Assembly: GCA_964512305.1 (NCBI GenBank)
Contig: CAZEIW010000079.1
Coordinates: 1-12,396, forward strand
DNA: 12,396 nucleotides
From: CAZEIW01 sp964512305
GTDB lineage: Bacteria > Pseudomonadota > Gammaproteobacteria > Burkholderiales > Burkholderiaceae_F
Direction of reading: 5' to 3'
Part shown: positions 1-7,426 of the stretch, in pieces
How the letters are laid out: every line of letters begins with the position of its first letter
How positions within the stretch are numbered: position 1 is the stretch's first letter
Notes under the pieces: model-generated
Told to the model about the DNA's origin: nothing
Databases searched by the model: none
The model's input: the letters and a program-made list of their open reading frames with translations, nothing else
Made by a program: the position numbers and the translations under genes

Positions 1-2492
1 GTCGGGCCGAGGTCGAAGTCGAGCGCGCCGAAATCGATTCCGGACGTCGTCTTGCCGAGCGGATCGATCACCGCCGGCTTCTTCGCGACCGGCGCCGCAG
101 CTTCGGCGGGAAGCCTGGGCTCGAAGCGCGTGGTCGTGGTCGGCCCCTGCGCGGTGGCCTGCGAAAGACGCGAATCCACCGGCATCGCCGTCTCCGGCGG
201 CTTGACCTCGCCCATCCTGGTGATCGGTGCGCCGAGCACCGTCGGTGAAGGCGGGTGCAGAGTCGGACCGCTGATCGTTTCCGGGATCTCGCGCATCCCG
301 GGCTCGGGCGCCGGCGCGGCTGCCGGCGGCACGCCGCTCAGGGTCACGGGACGGCCCACCGTGGCCGGGTTGAGCCGCAGCTCGGTCGTCGGTCCGCGCG
401 CCGAGATGTCCATCGATCCGGGCGCGCCTGCGAACATCGGGTTGGTTGGATCGAGCGAGCGGCCCAGCTTGGCGGCGCGCTCCCAATCCTCACCCGTCCC
501 GCCGGTGCGGTCCTTCAGCTCCTGCGCGACCGCGTTGAACGAAGCCTTGTCGCTGCGCCGCGAATAGATCTCCAGCAGCTTGACGCGAACTGCATGGCGG
601 TCGGGCTGCAGGCGCAGCGCCTCCTTCAGGATGTCTTCCGCCTGCTCCTCGCGGCCGTACGCGATGTATACGTCGGCTTCGGCCACCGGATCGACTTCGT
701 TGGAATCGAGCTGCGAGGCGGCCGGGATGAAGCTCGAGTTGAAGGTGCTGGTCGCGCCGGTGTCGACGCTCTGGCCGCCGGTGGCGCCGAACAGCGAATT
801 GGCGCGCATGCCGTCGCCGGTCGACTTGAACTGGTCCGAACCCTCGACCTTGCGGCGGCGATAGAAGTTCACGCCGAGCAGCGCCAGCACGAGCACGGCG
901 ACGACGCTGCCGAGAACCATCGGCGACGTCAACTCGTCGATCAGGCTGGGTTCGGGTGCCCCGGATGCCGGTGCCGGGGCGGCCGGCTTGGCCGCGGGCG
1001 GCGCAGCCGGGGCCGGCGGGGGCGGCGCGACTGGAGCAGCCGTCGCTGCGGGCTCGGTCTTGGCGGCCTCGGCTTTCGCAGGCTCGGGCTTCGCAGCCTC
1101 GGCCTTCTGCGCGACCTTGGCTTCGGCCAGCTTCTGCGCTTGCGCGGCGGCCTTGCTTGCCAGCTCGTTGGCCTTCTTCAGGTCCTCGTTCGCCTTCTTC
1201 AGCGCGGCGGCCTTTTCCTGCTCTTCCTTCAGCGCGCGCAGCCGGGCGGTCGCCTCGTCCTTCTTCGACGCGGCGGCGCCGGCCGCCGCCGTTGCCGTCT
1301 CGGCCTTGGCGATCTTCAACTGGTCGCCGGACCGTTGCGCGGCGCTCTTATCCTCGACCTTGGTCGTCACGCGGCCCTGCGCCGCCGCGACCGGCGGTTG
1401 GGCCGGCGGGGCGGGCGCGGCCGCCACGGCTTGTGCGAGGCGGCTCTTGTAGGCGGCGAAGTCGGCGCTCTGCGCCGCGACCTCGCGATGCGCCTCGGCC
1501 GGCTCGATCGCCTGGACCGTCGCGGCATCGGGGATCGTCACCGTCTTGCCCGCGAGCAGCCGGTTCATGTTGCCGCCGATGAACGCGTTCGGATTCGCCT
1601 GCAGCAGTGCGACCAGCATCTGGTCGAGCGAGATGCTGGCCGGCTTGTTCTCGACCGCGATCTTGCTCAGCGTGTCACCCAACACGACCTTGTAGCTGCC
1701 GGCCGCCGAAGGGGCAGGCGACGGCGCGCGCTGCGCCGGTGGGGGCGGCGGCGCCGGCGGCGGCTCGGCGGGGGCGACGCGTTGCCGGCCGCGGCGCACG
1801 GGCGGCGTGCCCGCAGCCTGCGGCGGCGCCGCTGACGGGGCCGGCCCGGCCCCCGGCGCGCCTCCCGGCGCGGCCGCTGGAGCCGGCGGAGGAGCTGCCG
1901 CGACGGGCGCAGCCGGTGGCGGCGCCGCTTCAGCCGGCGCGGGCGCCGGCGCAGGCTCGGCCTGCTGGACCGGCGGCGGCGCCACGGCCTGCGCAACCGT
2001 CGGCGCAACGATCTCGGGCGCCTGGCGCAGCGCCGGCGGGTCGAGCAGCACCGTGTACTCGCGCAGCACGCGGCCGGTGGACCAGGTCAGTTCGAGCAGC
2101 AGGTCCAGATACGGCTCGCTGACGGCTTGCGCCGACGAGATCCGCACGATGTAGGTGCCATCGGGGCGCGCGGCCAGATCGAACTTCAGCTGCGTGAGCG
2201 CCGGATTGAACTCGAGATTGGCCTGGCGGAACGCGGAGGCCGGCGCAAGCCTGATCTGAAGCGACGGCGCCTCGTCGCGGCCGACGGCCGGGACTTCGAC
2301 TTCGGCCCGCAGCGGCTGGCCCAGCGCCGACTGCACGTTGAGCCGGCCGAGACCTGCGGCCTGCGCCGCTTGCGCGGCGAGGACGATGCCCGACGCCGCG
2401 ACGACCCTGAAAAGCACATTGCGCAGCCGCCGATGGCGGCCGCCATCATGACGTTCCTGGCGACGATTTTCGCGACGCGCTTCCGGATTCAT
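1..2492 (-). CDS. fimV: FimV/HubP-family polar hub protein with LysM domain (C-terminus beyond window)
   Basis: An inner-membrane protein that binds peptidoglycan and organises the cell pole; in relatives it supports type IV pilus function and twitching. About 830 codons are present and the frame is open to the left edge, so the conserved C-terminal end is missing. In order: an Arg-rich N-terminus; a hydrophobic signal segment at about residues 25-46, ending in an AQA-type cleavage site; the FimV N-terminal domain starting GLGRLNVQSALGQPL (about 47-150); a Pro/Ala-rich linker; a LysM domain (about 264-321); a Lys/Glu/Ala-rich probable coiled coil (about 407-480); a single membrane helix followed by RRRK (about 517-545); and a TPR-like segment with AEADVYIAYGREEQAEDILK (about 597-657). 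The ATG at 2492 is 16-17 nt from the nearest G-rich stretch. An in-frame GTG at 2504 sits about 5 nt after AGGGGG and may be the true start. It follows asd, as in the classic asd-fimV order. The family call is firm. Confidence 0.93.
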   Translation of the reverse strand, partial: MNPEARRENRRQERHDGGRHRRLRNVLFRVVAASGIVLAAQAAQAAGLGRLNVQSALGQPLRAEVEVPAVGRDEAPSLQIRLAPASAFRQANLEFNPALTQLKFDLAARPDGTYIVRISSAQAVSEPYLDLLLELTWSTGRVLREYTVLLDPPALRQAPEIVAPTVAQAVAPPPVQQAEPAPAPAPAEAAPPPAAPVAAAPPPAPAAAPGGAPGAGPAPSAAPPQAAGTPPVRRGRQRVAPAEPPPAPPPPPAQRAPSPAPSAAGSYKVVLGDTLSKIAVENKPASISLDQMLVALLQANPNAFIGGNMNRLLAGKTVTIPDAATVQAIEPAEAHREVAAQSADFAAYKSRLAQAVAAAPAPPAQPPVAAAQGRVTTKVEDKSAAQRSGDQLKIAKAETATAAAGAAASKKDEATARLRALKEEQEKAAALKKANEDLKKANELASKAAAQAQKLAEAKVAQKAEAAKPEPAKAEAAKTEPAATAAPVAPPPPAPAAPPAAKPAAPAPASGAPEPSLIDELTSPMVLGSVVAVLVLALLGVNFYRRRKVEGSDQFKSTGDGMRANSLFGATGGQSVDTGATSTFNSSFIPAASQLDSNEVDPVAEADVYIAYGREEQAEDILKEALRLQPDRHAVRVKLLEIYSRRSDKASFNAVAQELKDRTGGTGEDWERAAKLGRSLDPTNPMFAGAPGSMDISARGPTTELRLNPATVGRPVTLSGVPPAAAPAPEPGMREIPETISGPTLHPPSPTVLGAPITRMGEVKPPETAMPVDSRLSQATAQGPTTTTRFEPRLPAEAAAPVAKKPAVIDPLGKTTSGIDFGALDFDLGP

Positions 2493-2538
2493 AGGCTGCA
2501 GCACGGGCGCCCCCTAACCGAGAATTCCCCAAATTTCG

Positions 2539-2567
2539 AAAATAACATCAGATACTTACACGCGCAA
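2539..2567 (-). promoter_or_regulatory. Possible promoter for fimV
   Basis: Read on the minus strand, TTGCGC and TATTTT are separated by exactly 17 nt, in an unusually AT-rich stretch between asd and fimV. The -10 matches consensus at 4 of 6 positions and the -35 at only 3 of 6. It would leave a leader of about 40 nt before the fimV start. Together with the 158-bp gap this suggests fimV has its own transcription start, but the match is weak. Confidence 0.3.
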
Positions 2568-2650
2568 GCTTAGAAACGCCCGTAGGTATGCGGCGACACC
2601 GGATGGACGACCCTGAGCCGGGTCCGGGAATTGCCCAAAGCCGGAAAAAC

Positions 2651-3781
2651 TCAGTCCGGCGACCCTCCGGTGAGGATCCGCAACATCCGGCGCAGCGGTT
2701 CTGCCGCGCCCCACAGCAACTGGTCGCCGACGGTGAACGCCGAGAGGTATTCGCCTCCCATCGAGAGCTTGCGCAGGCGTCCGATCGGCACTTCGAGCGT
2801 TCCGCTGACGCGCGCCGGCGACAGCTGCTCGATGCTGTCTTCGCGCCGGTTCGGCACCAGCCGCACCCAGCGGTTCGCGCCTGCCAGCAGCGCCTCGACC
2901 TCGGCGAGCGGCACATCGCGCCTGAGCTTGATCGTCAGCGCCTGGCTGTGGCAGCGCATCGTGCCGACCCGGACGCAGATGCCCTCGACGTGTATCGAAC
3001 CCGGGTGTCCCGCGGCCGGCCGGCCGAGGATCTTGTTGGTCTCGGCGGCGCCCTTCCATTCCTCGCGGCTCACCCCGTTGCCGAGGTCCTTGTCGATCCA
3101 GGTGATCAGGCTGCCCGCGAGCGCTGTGCCGAAGTGCTCGTGCGGCAGCCCCGTCGCGCGCAGCGCCTGAGTGACCGCGCGGTCGATCTCGAGGATCGGC
3201 GAACCCGGGTCGGCGAGCCGCTCGCGCACGGCGGCGTGGACGTAGCCCATCTGCGCCAGCAGCTCGCGCATGTTCTGCGCGCCGGCTCCCGATGCGGCCT
3301 GATACGTCATCGCCGTGATCCACTCGACCAGGTCGGCCTTCAACAGACCGTCGATCGCCATCAGCATCAGGCTGACCGTGCAGTTGCCGCCGATGAAGTC
3401 GCGCGCGCCGCGCTCGAGGCCGGCACGGATCACCGGCAGGTTCACGGGGTCGAGCACGATGATGGCGCCGTCTTTCATCCGCAGCGCGGAAGCCGCGTCG
3501 ATCCAGAACCCGCTCCAACCGGTCGCGCGCAGCCGGGGGTGGGTCTCGCTCGTCCAATCGCCGCCCTGGCAGGTGACGATCGCATCGCAGGCTTTGAGCG
3601 CGGCGATGTCGCCCGCCGGCTGCAGGCGCGGTTGGCCGCGCACGACCGACGGAGCCGCCGCACCCGCGCTCGAGGTGCTGAAGAAGACCGAATCGAAGCG
3701 CTCGAAGTCGCGCTCGGCCGCCATCCGCTCGAGCAGCACCGAGCCCACCATTCCGCGCCAACCCACAAAACCGACTTTCAT
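2651..3781 (-). CDS. asd: Aspartate-semialdehyde dehydrogenase
   Basis: NADPH-dependent reduction of L-aspartyl-4-phosphate to aspartate-4-semialdehyde, the branch point to lysine, diaminopimelate, methionine and threonine; cytosolic. The 376-residue length fits the Gram-negative type. The N-terminal Rossmann motif GWRGMVG is at 7-13. The catalytic cysteine is C134 in GGNCTVSLMLMA. The substrate and catalytic residues of the family are in place: Q161 in TYQAASGAGAQNM, E240 and K243 in EEWKGAAETNKILG, R271, and H278 in RCHSQALTIKL. The start is an ATG directly before the glycine-rich motif, leaving no room for an extension. It lies 114 bp downstream of leuB and before fimV, matching the leuCDB-asd-fimV order of many beta- and gammaproteobacteria. 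No strong promoter is visible in the leuB-asd gap, so read-through from the leu operon is plausible. Confidence 0.98.
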   Translation of the reverse strand: MKVGFVGWRGMVGSVLLERMAAERDFERFDSVFFSTSSAGAAAPSVVRGQPRLQPAGDIAALKACDAIVTCQGGDWTSETHPRLRATGWSGFWIDAASALRMKDGAIIVLDPVNLPVIRAGLERGARDFIGGNCTVSLMLMAIDGLLKADLVEWITAMTYQAASGAGAQNMRELLAQMGYVHAAVRERLADPGSPILEIDRAVTQALRATGLPHEHFGTALAGSLITWIDKDLGNGVSREEWKGAAETNKILGRPAAGHPGSIHVEGICVRVGTMRCHSQALTIKLRRDVPLAEVEALLAGANRWVRLVPNRREDSIEQLSPARVSGTLEVPIGRLRKLSMGGEYLSAFTVGDQLLWGAAEPLRRMLRILTGGSPD

Positions 3782-3845
3782 GACCTGGACCTATGCATGA
3801 CCGCACTCAAACTTCGACTCTACTTCAAGCCCGCCACTGAAAGGT

Positions 3846-3877
3846 GGGGGCCCGCTGCGACGGGGCCAGTCGCCCCC
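3846..3877 (-). other. GC-rich stem-loop in the leuB-asd gap
   Basis: GGGGGC at 3846-3851 can pair with GCCCCC at 3872-3877. A nested alternative is GGGGC/GCCCC around a 5-nt loop (3862-3876). It lies 19-50 nt after the leuB stop and has no T tract, so it is not a standard intrinsic terminator. It could be a weak terminator, an RNA-stability or processing hairpin between leuB and asd, or a chance product of the high GC content. Confidence 0.3.
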
Positions 3878-3895
3878 TCGCGCTCCCGACCCGGT

Positions 3896-4960
3896 TCAGA
3901 GCGCAGCCACCACGGCATCGCCCATCGCGCGCGTCCCGACCGAAGCTTCCCCGGCACGCGCGAGGTCCGCGGTGCGCAGCCCGGCGCGCAGCACCGACGC
4001 GACGGCCGTCTCGACCCGGCGCGCGAGCGCCTCGTGGCGCAGCGAGTAGCGCAGCATCATGGCGGCCGACAGGATCGTCGCCAGCGGGTTGGCGGCGTCG
4101 CGCCCCGCGATGTCGGGCGCCGACCCGTGGATCGGCTCGTACAGTCCCTTGCCATGCGCGTCGAGCGACGCCGACGGCAGCATCCCGATCGAGCCGGTCA
4201 GCATCGACGCCTCGTCGGACAGGATGTCGCCGAACATGTTGCCGGTGACGATCACGTCGAACTGCTTCGGCGCCCGCACCAGCTGCATCGCCGCGTTGTC
4301 GACGTACAGGTGGCTCAGCTCGACGTCGGGGTAGTCGCGCCCGACCGCCGTCACGACCTCGCGCCACAGCTGGGTCGTCTCCAGCACGTTGGCCTTGTCG
4401 ACCGAGCACACCCGGCGCCGGCGCACCCTCGCGGCATCGAACGCGACCCGCGCGATGCGGGCGATCTCGCTCTCGGAGTAGCGCATCGTGTCGAACCCCT
4501 CGCGCTCGCCCGATTCGAGCGTGCGGATCCCGCGCGGCTGGCCGAAGTAGATGTCGCCGGTCAGCTCGCGCACGATGAGCAGGTCCAGGCCCTCGACGAC
4601 CTCGGGCTTCAGCGTCGAAGCCGCGACGAGCTCACGGAAGACCAGCGCCGGGCGCAGGTTGGCGAACAGGCCGAGCTCCTTGCGCAGGCGCAGCAGGCCT
4701 TGCTCCGGGCGCTGCGCGCGCGGCGCCGCGTCGTAGCGCGGCGAGCCGACCGCGCCGAACAACACCGCGTCGGCGGCCTTCGCGAGCGCCAGCGTCTCGG
4801 CCGGCAGCGGGTCTCCGCACCGGTCGACCGCGGCGGCGCCGATCGCGGCCGGCGCGAACTCGAGCTTCAGACCGGCGGGCTCGAGCGCCCGCAGCACCTT
4901 GACGGCCTCGTCGACGACCTCGGGCCCGATGCCGTCACCGGCGAGAACTGCGATTCTCAT
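3896..4960 (-). CDS. leuB: 3-isopropylmalate dehydrogenase
   Basis: Oxidative decarboxylation of (2R,3S)-3-isopropylmalate to 2-oxoisocaproate with NAD+, the step after LeuCD in leucine synthesis; cytosolic homodimer. The 354-residue length is normal. It starts MRIAVLAGDGIGPEV, typical of the isocitrate/isopropylmalate dehydrogenase family. The substrate arginines are in RLRKELGLFANLRP (R93, R103) and at R131, with Y138 and K189 as catalytic residues. The metal-binding aspartates are D221, D245 and D249. The family signature NMFGDILSDEASMLTGSIGM occupies 241-260 and the nucleotide-binding GSAPDIAG segment 279-286. The start ATG lies 9 nt after the leuD stop with no clear Shine-Dalgarno of its own, suggesting translation coupled to leuD. 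Confidence 0.98.
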   Translation of the reverse strand: MRIAVLAGDGIGPEVVDEAVKVLRALEPAGLKLEFAPAAIGAAAVDRCGDPLPAETLALAKAADAVLFGAVGSPRYDAAPRAQRPEQGLLRLRKELGLFANLRPALVFRELVAASTLKPEVVEGLDLLIVRELTGDIYFGQPRGIRTLESGEREGFDTMRYSESEIARIARVAFDAARVRRRRVCSVDKANVLETTQLWREVVTAVGRDYPDVELSHLYVDNAAMQLVRAPKQFDVIVTGNMFGDILSDEASMLTGSIGMLPSASLDAHGKGLYEPIHGSAPDIAGRDAANPLATILSAAMMLRYSLRHEALARRVETAVASVLRAGLRTADLARAGEASVGTRAMGDAVVAAL

Positions 4961-4969
4961 CGGCGACGC

Positions 4970-5620
4970 TCAGCCGGAAATCCGCTTGGACAGCCAGGGG
5001 AAGCGCTGCAGCCGCCGCGCCTCGAACTCCCGGATCAGGTCGGCATGGCGCAGCGTCAGTCCGATGTCGTCCCAGCCGTTGATCAGGCATTCCTTGCGGA
5101 ACGGGTCGATCTCGAAGCGCAGCGTCGCGCCCTCGGCGGTCGCGACGACCTGGGCGGGGAGGTCGACCGTCAGCCGGTAACCCGCCTGCGCCTGGACCTC
5201 GTGGAAGAGCCGGTCGACGGCTTCTTCGGGCAGCACCACCGGCAGCAGGCCGTTCTTCAAGCAGTTGTTGTGGAAGATGTCGGCGAAGCTCGGGGCGATC
5301 AGGACCCGGAAGCCGTACTCGCCGAGCGCCCACGGCGCATGCTCGCGGCTCGACCCGCAGCCGAAGTTGCGCCGGCACAGCAGGATCGACGCGCCGCGGT
5401 AGCGCGGCAGGTTGAGCACGAACTGGGGATTGGGGCGCCGCTGCGCAGGGTCGACGCCGGGCTCACCGTGGTCGAGGTAGCGCCACTCGTCGAACAGGTT
5501 GGCGCCGAAGCCCGTGCGCCGGATCGACTTCAGGAACTGCTTCGGGATGATCTGGTCGGTGTCGACGTTCGGTCGATCCAGCGGCGCGACCACCCCGGCG
5601 TGTCGTTCGAACGCTTGCAT
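4970..5620 (-). CDS. leuD: 3-isopropylmalate dehydratase small subunit
   Basis: Small (swivelling-domain) subunit of isopropylmalate isomerase; with LeuC it converts 2-isopropylmalate to 3-isopropylmalate. The 216-residue length is usual for proteobacterial LeuD. It starts MQAFERHAGVVAPLDRPNVDTDQIIPKQFL, and the substrate-contacting loop FGCGSSREHAPWAL is at 86-99. The start ATG shares its A with the stop of the entericidin-like gene (TGATG, 1-nt overlap), and no strong ribosome binding site precedes it, so its translation probably depends on re-initiation after that small gene. Its partner gene leuC lies just upstream of the lipoprotein gene. Confidence 0.98.
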   Translation of the reverse strand: MQAFERHAGVVAPLDRPNVDTDQIIPKQFLKSIRRTGFGANLFDEWRYLDHGEPGVDPAQRRPNPQFVLNLPRYRGASILLCRRNFGCGSSREHAPWALGEYGFRVLIAPSFADIFHNNCLKNGLLPVVLPEEAVDRLFHEVQAQAGYRLTVDLPAQVVATAEGATLRFEIDPFRKECLINGWDDIGLTLRHADLIREFEARRLQRFPWLSKRISG

Positions 5621-5829
5621 CAGTACTTGTTGCCCGAAGCGGGTGCCGCCTGCGTGGACGACGGGGACGAGGACGTGGACGGGGATGACGACGAATTCTT
5701 CTGCTTCTCGCTCGCGGTCGAGATCGCCTTGCCTGCCGTTTGCAGGTCCTTGCCGACCCCTTCGACGGTGTTGCAGCCCGCCATCACGAGCGCCGCGGTG
5801 AGGAGAAAGAGACTGGTCGTAGGTTTCAT
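5620..5829 (-). CDS. Entericidin A/B-family small lipoprotein
   Basis: A 69-residue predicted lipoprotein. The hydrophobic signal peptide ends in VMAGC, with C19 as the expected lipidated residue. The mature part starts CNTVEGVGKDLQTAGKAIS, the hallmark of the entericidin family. In enterobacteria the paired EcnA/EcnB have been described as an antidote/toxin lipoprotein pair, but no partner gene is seen here and the role in this organism is unknown. After about residue 44 comes a Ser/Thr/Pro-rich tail not found in the short enterobacterial proteins. A good Shine-Dalgarno, AAGGAG at 5836-5841, lies 6 nt before the ATG. The gene sits 73 nt after leuC and overlaps leuD by 1 nt, so it is an internal member of the leucine operon. 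Confidence 0.9.
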   Translation of the reverse strand: MKPTTSLFLLTAALVMAGCNTVEGVGKDLQTAGKAISTASEKQKNSSSSPSTSSSPSSTQAAPASGNKY

Positions 5830-5835
5830 CGTTGA

Positions 5836-5841
5836 CTCCTT
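5836..5841 (-). promoter_or_regulatory. Strong ribosome binding site of the entericidin-like gene
   Basis: AAGGAG (minus strand) with a 6-nt spacer to the ATG. It is one of only two strong Shine-Dalgarno sequences I see in the window. Because leuD is coupled to this gene by the TGATG overlap, the site may also set the rate of leuD translation. Confidence 0.8.
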
Positions 5842-5902
5842 CAGGTTTCGCTTCCAGCCGTCGTTCGCGGGTTGGTTGTCTTTGTCCTTCTGCGGGCCGC
5901 CG

Positions 5903-7327
5903 TCACCGGCCGATCGCGCGCACGTCGACGAAGCGGCCGGCGATCGCCGCCGCGGCCGCCATCGCCGGGCTGACCAGGTGGGTCCGCCCGCCCGGACCCT
6001 GGCGGCCCTCGAAATTGCGGTTCGACGTCGACGCGCAGCGCTCGCCGGGCGACAGGCGATCCTCGTTCATGCCCAGGCACATCGAGCAGCCGGGTTCGCG
6101 CCACTCGAAGCCGGCCTGCACGAACACCCGGTCCAGGCCTTCCGCCTGCGCCTGCGCCTTCACCAGGCCCGAGCCCGGCACGACCATCGCGAGCTTCACG
6201 CCGGCGGCGATCCGCCGCCCGCGCACCACCCGCGCCGCCTCGCGCAGGTCCTCGATGCGCGAGTTGGTGCACGATCCGATGAACACCTTGTCGATCTTGA
6301 TCTCGGTGATCGGCGTCTTGGGCGCGAGCCCCATGTATTCGAGTGCGCGCTGCAGCCCCGCCCGGCGCACCGGATCGGGTTCGGCCTCCGGGTCGGGCGT
6401 GCGCCCGCCAACGGAAACGACCATTTCGGGCGAGGTGCCCCAACTGACCTGCGGCTCCAGCCGGCTCGCGTCCAGATCGACGGTCTTGTCGTAGCGGGCC
6501 CCGGGATCCGTACGCAACGTCCGCCAGTGTGCGACCGCGGCGTCCCAATCGGGGCCAGACGGCGCCAGCGGGCGGCCGCGCACGTACTCGAGGGTGCGAT
6601 CGTCGACGCTGACGAGCCCCGCCCGCGCGCCTGCCTCGATCGCCATGTTGCACAGGGTCATGCGGGCTTCGACCGACAGGGCCCGCACCGTCGGTCCATC
6701 GAATTCGATCGCGTGACCGGTGCCGCCCGCCGTCCCGATGCGGCCGATCAGGGCCAGCGCGATGTCCTTGGCGCCGACCCCGGCGGGCAGGCTGCCGCCC
6801 ACCCGCACCAGCAGGTTGCCCGACTTGCGGGTCATCAGGGTCTGCGTCGCCAGGACGTGCTCGACCTCGGAGGTGCCGATTCCGAAAGCGAGCGCGCCCA
6901 GCGCGCCGTGCGTGCTGGTGTGCGAGTCGCCGCACACGAGAGTCATGCCGGGCAGCGTCGCGCCCTGCTCCGGCCCGATCACGTGCACGATGCCCTGGCG
7001 GCGGTCGAGAAACGGGAAGTAGGCCGCGGCGCCCACGCCGCGGATGTTGACATCGAGCGTATCGATCTGCGCGCGCGAGGTCGGGTCGGCGACGCCGTCG
7101 AGACCCCGTTCCCAGTGCCGGGTCGGCGTGTTGTGGTCGGCCGTGGCGACGATCGACGACACGCGCCAGGGCTTGCGCCCGGCCGCGCGCAGGCCATCGA
7201 ACGCCTGCGGGCTCGTGACTTCGTGCACGAGGTGCCGATCGATGTAAAGCAGCGTCGTGCCGTCGGGTTCGGCGTGCACCACGTGCTCGTCCCACAGCTT
7301 GTCGTACAGCGTGCGTGGAACAGGCAT
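5903..7327 (-). CDS. leuC: 3-isopropylmalate dehydratase large subunit
   Basis: Large, iron-sulfur subunit of isopropylmalate isomerase in leucine synthesis, an aconitase-superfamily enzyme that works with LeuD. The 474-residue length is typical. The [4Fe-4S] cysteines are all present: C353 in IGSCTNSR and C414 and C417 in EPGCSMCLGMN. Other aconitase-family landmarks are ATADHNTPT (61-69), CGDSHTSTHGALGALAFGIGTSEVEHVLATQ (132-162) and SNRNFEGRQG (435-444). The start ATG begins MPVPRTLYDKLWDEHVV, the standard LeuC N-terminus. Only a purine-rich GAGAGAGA about 10 nt upstream serves as a ribosome binding site. It is the first gene of the leu run, with a promoter-like motif just upstream. Confidence 0.98.
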   Translation of the reverse strand: MPVPRTLYDKLWDEHVVHAEPDGTTLLYIDRHLVHEVTSPQAFDGLRAAGRKPWRVSSIVATADHNTPTRHWERGLDGVADPTSRAQIDTLDVNIRGVGAAAYFPFLDRRQGIVHVIGPEQGATLPGMTLVCGDSHTSTHGALGALAFGIGTSEVEHVLATQTLMTRKSGNLLVRVGGSLPAGVGAKDIALALIGRIGTAGGTGHAIEFDGPTVRALSVEARMTLCNMAIEAGARAGLVSVDDRTLEYVRGRPLAPSGPDWDAAVAHWRTLRTDPGARYDKTVDLDASRLEPQVSWGTSPEMVVSVGGRTPDPEAEPDPVRRAGLQRALEYMGLAPKTPITEIKIDKVFIGSCTNSRIEDLREAARVVRGRRIAAGVKLAMVVPGSGLVKAQAQAEGLDRVFVQAGFEWREPGCSMCLGMNEDRLSPGERCASTSNRNFEGRQGPGGRTHLVSPAMAAAAAIAGRFVDVRAIGR

Positions 7328-7360
7328 AAGCGCGTGGTCTCTCTCTGGCGTGAGCCCTTA

Positions 7361-7369
7361 ATTATGCCA
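7361..7369 (-). promoter_or_regulatory. Extended -10 promoter motif for the leu operon
   Basis: On the minus strand, TGGCATAAT has the TGn extension plus a hexamer with 5 of 6 matches to TATAAT. It lies about 34 nt before the leuC ATG in the only AT-rich spot of the 99-bp gap. The -35 position at 16-18 nt spacing (TAAGAG and neighbours) is poor, as is common for extended -10 promoters. It would drive leuC, the lipoprotein, leuD, leuB and perhaps asd. Confidence 0.5.
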
Positions 7370-7426
7370 CGCGAGGCATCTCACTCTTACGGTTGACGCC
7401 AGAACGCGCGAGGGGGTGGTGAGGCC

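Noticed and set aside
255..1835. Plus-strand open frame of 526 codons at the left end
   Set aside because: Antisense to fimV, whose LysM, membrane and TPR-like segments read clearly on the minus strand. The translation is Gly/Arg low complexity.
1607..2050. Possible tandem repeat in fimV
   Set aside because: The DNA is a Pro/Ala-coding low-complexity linker with irregular units and no consistent period.
2601..2650. Intrinsic terminator after asd
   Set aside because: A T run (TTTTT, minus strand) sits about 10 nt after the asd stop, but only 4-5 bp stems with the wrong order relative to the T run can be formed.
2588..7396. A 1602-codon open frame on the plus strand, antisense to asd, leuB, leuD and leuC
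   Set aside because: Its translation is Arg/Asp/His/Ala-rich without domains, runs across four conserved genes, and is what antisense frames look like in GC-rich DNA with strong codon bias. The minus-strand genes are unmistakable.
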